A DNA stretch of 33,803 nucleotides from a virus, in IMG/VR virus record IMGVR_UViG_3300007734_000602, positions 1 through 33,803 of that record, one strand, 5' to 3'. Made by a program: the position numbers and the translations under genes. Positions 28,510-33,803 of the stretch are shown one piece after another. The stretch's first letter is position 1. Every line of letters starts with the position of its first letter. The notes beneath the pieces were generated by a model. That model made no database searches, was not told the origin of the DNA, and was given only the letters and a program-made list of their open reading frames with translations.

Positions 28510-30105
28510 TCAAATTCGGTTTGGGTCCAGCGCCATAAGCGCCAGCTGTCGCTCGCGGACGCTGAGCGGGATGGCACGATCTGTGCCAGTCGCCTCTTCG
28601 TCATCCATCTCCTCATCCTCTGCGCCCTCTTCGGCGTAGTAGTCCAGGATGCCGCGAGCGCGGTCCATGACGTCTTGCGGAATATCGGTTTGTGGGAGTC
28701 GCGACGCGGCGGCGTTTAGACCAGCGCGAATCGCAACCAGCTCGCCACCGACTACGTCAGCAAAGCCAAGTTTGTAGGAGCCGCGTAGCTCAGGAGCTGC
28801 GGCATCGTAGACGAGGAACGCGCGACGAGCAACGGAGGGATCAGGATTCTCCCCATCAAAACCAGCCAGGGCGAAGACCCTTTCAGCGGCTGCTGCGCCG
28901 TCCCAGTCGCGCGTTTCGTCAATCTCCAGTTCACGGTCTGCGCCGATAACCCAAGGGCTTCGGACTTCAGGCGCGATCTTACGGATTGCAAGGTCAATAA
29001 CTTCCGCATCATCGCTCTTGACATTGCCGTTAAGCAATCCGTCAATCGCTCGCGTAAGTTTGTTCGCTGCGATATCGGTGCGCTGCGCAAGCGCGCGCAC
29101 TGCGCCCAGACCGATAGTTGCTGGGTATGCAGGAACATTTCCAGTGAGCAGCGAAATCTCGTGAAGTCGGATTGACTTCAGCTCGCGCACGCCCTCTTCG
29201 TTGTAGCCATCGCCTCCATTCGGCACGCTGAACCCGAACGATAGACCCATGCTTGCGCCATCGCGCTTAAGCATTGCTGCAAGATCTCGCGCAAACGAAA
29301 CCTCTGGATTCAGCGCAACACGAACCTTAAGCCCGAGATCATCTTCCGCAACCTCAAGCGTCCCAGTCTTCGTGGAGCCAAGGAACAGCTTAGGGTCATG
29401 ATCTTGGAGCGCCTTGACTTCCCACTCACCGCGCTCTGCTGCGGCTACAGACTTGCTGAATGCCTTTGGCTTGATAACCTCGCGGAAGCCAAGCCCTTCT
29501 GATTCCGTGTTGAACAAAGCGGCGTATGACTCAAATGTGTAGCCATCGCCTTCGGCGCGGATCTCAGCCTGCGCCTGTCGGAATTCCATCGTCATGTATG
29601 TTTGCTCCTTACGCTCAGCGTTTTGGACGATGTTGTCCGCCCATCGCTTGCCACTATCTCCGCCCCAAAGCGCCCACGCGATTCTGCCATTGCTAGGGAA
29701 TCCGTCTTCGCCTGGGCTAAAACCCTCTGCTTGCTTATCAACTTCATGTCGTGCAAAAAAGCTTGCCATGCGTTGCACGGTCTCAAACGGAAGATTCCGC
29801 CCGTTCACGATGTCTCGCGCACGAGCGATACCAACTTCCGTTCCACCGCGACCGAACTCGCTTCGCCAGTCAAGACCACGCTGGGCTTCTTCTTTCATTG
29901 CATCTGTTGGTGTGTATCCGTCTGGATCAATCGGAGCGCGAAGCGCGCGCTCTCCGCCAGGCTCAATTCCTTCGGCTAGCGACACAGCAACCATCTGATC
30001 AATTGCATCCTGTTTCGTCGTATGGCAGCCAATGACTTCGCCATCATCTTTGATGGTTGCCCATCCGCTGCAATCCTGAGCCTGGTCAGTTACGAAATAC
30101 GGCAT
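28510..30105 (-). CDS. Multidomain prohead protease (S78-like)
   Basis: A 531-residue protein. Domain 1 (1-45) is DCSGWATIKDDGEVIGCHTT; domain 2 (65-165) is GGTEVGIARARDIVNGR ... RIAWALWGGDSG; domain 3 (175-340) is the HK97 prohead protease with H236 (QDHD) and S285 (ASMGLSF); domain 4 (360-520) includes WDGAAAAERVFALAG and YKLGFADVVGGELVAI. Residues 171-173 are preceded by AAGGAG, so an internal start could make a separate protease. It cleaves the capsid delta domain during maturation. Confidence 0.75.
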   Translation of the reverse strand: MPYFVTDQAQDCSGWATIKDDGEVIGCHTTKQDAIDQMVAVSLAEGIEPGGERALRAPIDPDGYTPTDAMKEEAQRGLDWRSEFGRGGTEVGIARARDIVNGRNLPFETVQRMASFFARHEVDKQAEGFSPGEDGFPSNGRIAWALWGGDSGKRWADNIVQNAERKEQTYMTMEFRQAQAEIRAEGDGYTFESYAALFNTESEGLGFREVIKPKAFSKSVAAAERGEWEVKALQDHDPKLFLGSTKTGTLEVAEDDLGLKVRVALNPEVSFARDLAAMLKRDGASMGLSFGFSVPNGGDGYNEEGVRELKSIRLHEISLLTGNVPAYPATIGLGAVRALAQRTDIAANKLTRAIDGLLNGNVKSDDAEVIDLAIRKIAPEVRSPWVIGADRELEIDETRDWDGAAAAERVFALAGFDGENPDPSVARRAFLVYDAAAPELRGSYKLGFADVVGGELVAIRAGLNAAASRLPQTDIPQDVMDRARGILDYYAEEGAEDEEMDDEEATGTDRAIPLSVRERQLALMALDPNRI

Positions 30106-30368
30106 TAGTTAGGTGTGTACAGCACATAGGAGATCACATGAGTTGCGCTATCCACAACGCCATAAAGCGCATCTCCACGACCGACCTTGAATGTCACATA
30201 AGATCCAGCCTGAAGCTGTAGCCCGTTTGTCAGTGAGACATCGGACTTGCCGATGTAGACATCCTTGCCCTTCGTGCTAATCGTAATCTCAGCTTTATCA
30301 GAATTAGTAGCAGCCGCGATAAGTGTTGCAGCCGTTCCAATGGTGACCTGGTTAACAGAGATACTCAT
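30105..30368 (-). CDS. Small beta-rich protein, possible head decoration
   Basis: An 87-residue protein (VTIGTAATLIAAATNSDKAEITISTKG ... GLQLQAGSYVTF in outline) with short repeated beta strands, placed between portal and protease. Similar small proteins occur here in other phages; capsid decoration or stabilisation is a guess. Its stop codon borders the protease start. Confidence 0.5.
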   Translation of the reverse strand: MSISVNQVTIGTAATLIAAATNSDKAEITISTKGKDVYIGKSDVSLTNGLQLQAGSYVTFKVGRGDALYGVVDSATHVISYVLYTPN

Positions 30369-31690
30369 TAAATCCCCTCTGGCTGTACGGTGACTGGCGC
30401 AGCGCCAGTGTGCTTGAGGCTCTTGATTCCAGAGATCCTGGCGGCGTCTGCTGGATCATATCCAGCTCGCACGAGTACTCCTGCAATGTCCGCGCGCTGC
30501 CGTAGATCTGCGGCTTCAGCAGCAGCCTGATTCAGCGGCATTCGGTATACGTCGCCGCCTTCAATTGGCGTCATGTCTTCCATCTTGCGAATGTCATTAA
30601 CGCTACTCCAGCCCTCTTGGATGGCGATACGGTGGACTTCCGCGCGTGCCTGTGCGGTGCCGCGAAGAATGCTGTCCATGTTGAATCGCACAAATGCGTC
30701 GGGCGGAAGGAGCAGCGAAGAAAGCTGTCGTTCCAGCGCCTCTGTCAATGGACGAAGTGTGTACTGCACGAAGGCTAGGTTTTGCTGTTCCACACTTGAA
30801 TATGACATTGCGCCAGGAGTCGTAACGCCGATCAACACTGGAGGCACCCTAAAGATTCTTGCCACCTCTTCGGTTGAGAAGCCCCGTGAGGCAAGAAGCT
30901 GCGTGTCTTCTGGCTTGAACGAAAGCGGTTTCCATGTGCTGCCGCCAGTCAACACACCAGGTGTGTGCATGTTGGCGCCAGTGTGGTGCCGCAGCCATCC
31001 AGCCTTAAGCGCCTCCGCCTGATCTTTTGTCAGCTCGTGAGGCACTTCAATAATCCCAGTTGGCATGCTTGCGGAGGCAAATAGCGACGATGCGCTTTCC
31101 TCTAGTGTTGCGCCAAGACCGAATGTGCGGCGCAGCTGCTCAACTGGATTCATGCCGCGAAGGTCACCAGGAAGAGTGACTAGCGGAATATGGATGATTG
31201 TATCTTGTCCGTAAACAACAAAATCGTTTCGGTCGGTCTGTTGCACGCGATACTTGACTTCTCTTCCCTCGCGGAAGATCGTCACACGGCGCGGATCAAT
31301 GACTCTGACTTCCAACACTTCGCCGCTTTCTGAGCGCGGACAGTATAGGAACGTATTTCCATCTGTGTAGAGGCTAACGATGGCTTCTGAAATGAGTTGA
31401 TTGAACGTATACCCAGGTTCATCTGGAATTGGAATAAGCATCCACGATGGTTTGTCGCCGCCTGGACGATATGGGCGCCGCACGCCGCCCGTGCGAATAT
31501 AGGCGTCAGCAGGGAAGCTAGAGACTACATCGGCTAGCAGCCGCACCGAAGCCCATGCCGCCGTGAGCGCGAGTGCGCCCTTGCTATCTAGCGTGACATT
31601 GGAAAACGGCACGCGATCAAACTTCATTCCCTGAATGTTTGTGATCGCACGCTGATCCTGCTCGCCAAGAATTCTACGAAGGAGACTCAC
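30368..31690 (-). CDS. Portal protein
   Basis: A 440-residue HK97-type portal. ALTAAWASVRLLADVVSSFPADAY, KDQAEALKAGWLRHHTG and VPPVLIGVTTPGAMSYSSVEQQNLAFVQYTL are strong portal segments. It forms the dodecameric ring for DNA entry. Start GTG 31690 shares a base with the upstream TAG. Confidence 0.9.
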   Translation of the reverse strand: MSLLRRILGEQDQRAITNIQGMKFDRVPFSNVTLDSKGALALTAAWASVRLLADVVSSFPADAYIRTGGVRRPYRPGGDKPSWMLIPIPDEPGYTFNQLISEAIVSLYTDGNTFLYCPRSESGEVLEVRVIDPRRVTIFREGREVKYRVQQTDRNDFVVYGQDTIIHIPLVTLPGDLRGMNPVEQLRRTFGLGATLEESASSLFASASMPTGIIEVPHELTKDQAEALKAGWLRHHTGANMHTPGVLTGGSTWKPLSFKPEDTQLLASRGFSTEEVARIFRVPPVLIGVTTPGAMSYSSVEQQNLAFVQYTLRPLTEALERQLSSLLLPPDAFVRFNMDSILRGTAQARAEVHRIAIQEGWSSVNDIRKMEDMTPIEGGDVYRMPLNQAAAEAADLRQRADIAGVLVRAGYDPADAARISGIKSLKHTGAAPVTVQPEGI

Positions 31691-31824
31691 TAGTTACCTC
31701 GCTTATAGCCGATAGCGGCAACGCTGATACCAGCTGCAACCAGGAGGCTGAGCGGTTGGATGAGAAAGAGACCGACGATGATAAGCGTCGCTCCAATAAG
31801 TTCAAGTGCGGTTGATTTGCTCAC
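31690..31824 (-). CDS. 44-residue membrane microprotein between terL and portal
   Basis: Found by hand: GTG 31824 overlaps the terL TGA (GTGA) and TAG 31692-31690 overlaps the portal GTG. It is hydrophobic (LIGATLIIVGLFLI and LLVAAGISVAAIG), so one hairpin-like or two short membrane spans, ending YKRGN. The tight overlaps at both ends strongly suggest translation. Function unknown. Confidence 0.65.
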   Translation of the reverse strand: MSKSTALELIGATLIIVGLFLIQPLSLLVAAGISVAAIGYKRGN

Positions 31825-33320
31825 AGGCTTATAAACTCCGCTGTAGGCTTTTTTACCACATGTTGTGAGTGATACTTAGCGCGGTCCCAGCTCATGATCG
31901 CACACACTGCTGCGTCAATCTTGCGGCTTGAGCCTTTATGCTCTTTTACGACGCGTGGACCAAAGCGATCAATCTTGACGGTGCAGTTATCTAGATGCCG
32001 TGCAAGAATCGGATCACCATTATGCGAGAGCTTTTCCTGCATCACCGCGTCCATGAAGCCCGCACATGCGGGTACCATCCTAGCGGGACTCTGACTGTAT
32101 ATCACTACAGGTAGCCCGTCGTTTTCCCACTTCTGCAAAACAGAAGCCCAGCGATACGGGTCAGCTGCAATTTCTCGCACCTGGTAAGTCTTGCAGAGTT
32201 CATACATCTTCGCCTCAACTTCGTCCATCGGCACTTGCCAATGTGGATCGTCAATCGGGCGCTCCCAGATTGCAAGCGTCTGAATGAATCCGTCTAGCGT
32301 GCAGGCGAGGATCGCAGAGCAGTCATTCTTGAAGGATCCATCAAAGCTCAAAACGACTTCTTCGCCTTTTTCAAGCTTGCGATCAACGGCGAGTCGGTCC
32401 CAGGCGCCGTTTGGCAGCCATGCCGTCGCTGTGGTCACCCACTGGTTCATGCGCTTCGTGCGAACTTCTAATTCGCTAATGGATTTGATTGCGCTCTCAA
32501 AGTCTTCTGGATTGAGATAGTCGCCGTACGCTGGGTTTGCCGCAGCCCAGACAGCTGGATCCCGATAGTCTGCGCCATCTGGCGCACCCCACCATCGGAA
32601 GAAGAATGTCGGATCCTCAATCTCGCCCGACTGCACACGCATTCCGTATTGCCAGAGCTTGTAGCAGATCGTGTCTTGACCGTGGCTGTCGGTGCGGCTT
32701 CCAGCCGTCGTAATCGCAACGATCAGAGGCTGTTTGCGAGTACCAGATCCAAGGTTGATGGTGTTCCAAAGCCTATCGTCTGGCTGCACATGCAGCTCAT
32801 CTACCACGGCGAGCGACGGGTTCAGACCTTCGGCTCGTGAGGCGTCTGCCGATAGCACGCGAAAGACCGATCCGTTTGTTGGATACTCAATCACATCGCG
32901 CATTACGCGCAAGCGTTGGCTCAAGATCGGATCTAGCTGCACCATGCGTGCCGCTTCGGAAAAGATAATTCGCCCTTGTTGACGGTCTCCCGCAAGCGCA
33001 TAGACCTCGCTACCTGGCTCATCAAGAATCAAGCCATGCAGTGCAATGCCTGCACCTAGCAGTGATTTACCATTCTTCCTAGGTAGACCTATCAGTGCGC
33101 GTCGGTGTTTGCGAAGACCGTTTTCGTCGGTCGCGTAGAGTTCACGCAAAAGCGTTTTTTGCCATGGGCGGAGTTGTATAAGTTGCCCTGCAAGATCGCC
33201 CTTAGTTAAGCGGCAGAAGTTTTCAATGAAGGCAATGACGGACTCGCCCTGACTAGCGTGCTCGCTTTGCTGCGCTGATGAGCGCGTCAAGTTTTGCTGC
33301 CGCCGTGTTCGCTTCGCCAT
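31821..33320 (-). CDS. terL: Terminase large subunit
   Basis: A 499-residue protein. ATPase: Walker A LPRKNGKS (about 79-86), Walker B AVVDELH (171-177). Nuclease: LSFDGSF (D327), EIAADPYRW (D387) and KIDAAVCAIMSWD (D469). This is a Terminase_1-type packaging motor. I chose ATG 33320 with GAGAGG upstream, overlapping terS by 68 bases; GTG 33329 is also open. Confidence 0.92.
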   Translation of the reverse strand: MAKRTRRQQNLTRSSAQQSEHASQGESVIAFIENFCRLTKGDLAGQLIQLRPWQKTLLRELYATDENGLRKHRRALIGLPRKNGKSLLGAGIALHGLILDEPGSEVYALAGDRQQGRIIFSEAARMVQLDPILSQRLRVMRDVIEYPTNGSVFRVLSADASRAEGLNPSLAVVDELHVQPDDRLWNTINLGSGTRKQPLIVAITTAGSRTDSHGQDTICYKLWQYGMRVQSGEIEDPTFFFRWWGAPDGADYRDPAVWAAANPAYGDYLNPEDFESAIKSISELEVRTKRMNQWVTTATAWLPNGAWDRLAVDRKLEKGEEVVLSFDGSFKNDCSAILACTLDGFIQTLAIWERPIDDPHWQVPMDEVEAKMYELCKTYQVREIAADPYRWASVLQKWENDGLPVVIYSQSPARMVPACAGFMDAVMQEKLSHNGDPILARHLDNCTVKIDRFGPRVVKEHKGSSRKIDAAVCAIMSWDRAKYHSQHVVKKPTAEFISL

Positions 33321-33744
33321 CCAATTCACCTCTCAAGCCGCTGCGTGCCGCAGGCGTCAGTCCAAGCTTAGACGCAAGTTGGAGCATAAGCACGGCGTTA
33401 TCCCGAACGATCTGGTGAAGCGGTGACTTAACGACCTCGCCATTCTGACCCCGCGTCAGTGGTCCAGTCTCCAGGTACATCTGTTCGGCTTGTCTGTACC
33501 GAATCGCCGCTTCGCAATAAAGCCGCAGCGTGTGTAGGTCAGCCGCCGTGAGCATGCCAGTGTGAGCCACCGCCTCAATGACTTCCTCCCAGATTGCACG
33601 GGCTTGCGGAGAAAGATCTTGCGGAGGGCTGAAGTCTGCACGCCTGGGAAGCGGCTCTTCATAGTTCACACGGCTGGGTCTGGTCTCACCTTTGAGCAGC
33701 TTCAACCGTGAGGGAGTCGGAGCTGGTCCGCGCTGTCCCATCAT
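33253..33744 (-). CDS. terS: Terminase small subunit (P27-like)
   Basis: A 163-residue protein. RGPAPTPSRLKLLKGETRPSRVN is the standard start of P27-family small terminases, followed by DLSPQARAIWEEV and TAADLHTLRLYCEA. It recognises the packaging site and loads terL. Start ATG 33744 (a second ATG follows) with weak ribosome site. Confidence 0.85.
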   Translation of the reverse strand: MMGQRGPAPTPSRLKLLKGETRPSRVNYEEPLPRRADFSPPQDLSPQARAIWEEVIEAVAHTGMLTAADLHTLRLYCEAAIRYRQAEQMYLETGPLTRGQNGEVVKSPLHQIVRDNAVLMLQLASKLGLTPAARSGLRGELDGEANTAAAKLDALISAAKRAR

Positions 33745-33758
33745 GCACCATCCGTTTC

Positions 33759-33775
33759 TTGTAACAATCCAAACT
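33759..33775 (-). promoter_or_regulatory. Second copy of the AGTTTGGATTGT motif, upstream of terS
   Basis: Minus strand AGTTTGGATTGTTACAA matches 16 of 17 bases with 10526-10542. It lies 15 bases before the terS start, so it may regulate the late operon. The promoter itself may lie across the window end; no clear -10/-35 pair is visible in the remaining 28 bases. Confidence 0.4.
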
Positions 33776-33803
33776 CAAAAACCTGTCTGAGCGTACGCCG
33801 ACT

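Overview
This window looks like an essentially complete genome map of a tailed dsDNA phage with a siphovirus-type long non-contractile tail. Every supported gene is on the minus strand, so the map reads from right to left. No integrase, CI-type repressor with a sensing domain, polymerase, primase or helicase is visible. Replication would therefore lean on the host, helped by a small winged-helix initiator candidate, a Rad52-like annealing protein and a YqaJ-type exonuclease. The HNH endonuclease gene ends at the left edge and the terminase small-subunit gene starts at the right edge. HNH-terS-terL-portal is a common phage order, so a circular or cos-type genome cut in the HNH/terS gap is likely. 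The host cannot be named from sequence alone. Sequence composition, the secreted Pro/Thr-rich protein and the C39-like lysin would fit a moderately GC-rich bacterium, possibly with a thick wall, but this is inference.

Layout (right to left). 33.7-22.6 kb holds packaging and head genes (terS, terL, a tiny membrane protein, portal, a small beta-rich protein, a multidomain prohead protease, HK97-type major capsid protein), then an inserted GT4 glycosyltransferase, head-tail connectors, the tail tube protein and a tail-assembly chaperone with a programmed -1 frameshift. 22.6-14.9 kb holds the tape measure, distal tail, tail hub and fibre genes. 14.9-12.4 kb is a lysis and envelope cassette: an XhlA-like protein, a secreted Pro/Thr-rich protein, two small membrane (holin-like) proteins and a C39-like peptidase. 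12.3-10.7 kb holds an HTH protein, a metallophosphoesterase and a CxxC protein, ending at a strong hairpin.

10.4-10.7 kb is the control region, with divergent sigma70-like promoters. 10.4-0.06 kb is the early or accessory operon: many tiny translationally coupled genes (several missing from a simple 60-residue ORF scan), recombination genes, a replication gene with a heptamer array beside an AT-rich stretch (candidate origin), a nucleotide kinase, a stand-alone LexA-type DNA-binding protein, metalloproteases, nucleases, a methyltransferase, a secreted double-psi beta-barrel protein and HNH.

The most interesting signals are non-coding. First, five copies of an intergenic element of about 70-90 nt have two conserved ends held at an exact 59-nt distance, plus one rearranged copy in the structural region. 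Second, three promoters share a 5' block and a GTAC-N4-GTAC operator, and the phage encodes a LexA-type HTH that could bind it. Third, the mRNAs from two of these promoters would begin with hairpins that have different, compensating stems but the same AAGACAG loop. Fourth, one of the promoters points to the plus strand, where there is no gene, toward a stable hairpin. Together these suggest an undescribed regulatory network in an otherwise ordinary-looking siphovirus.
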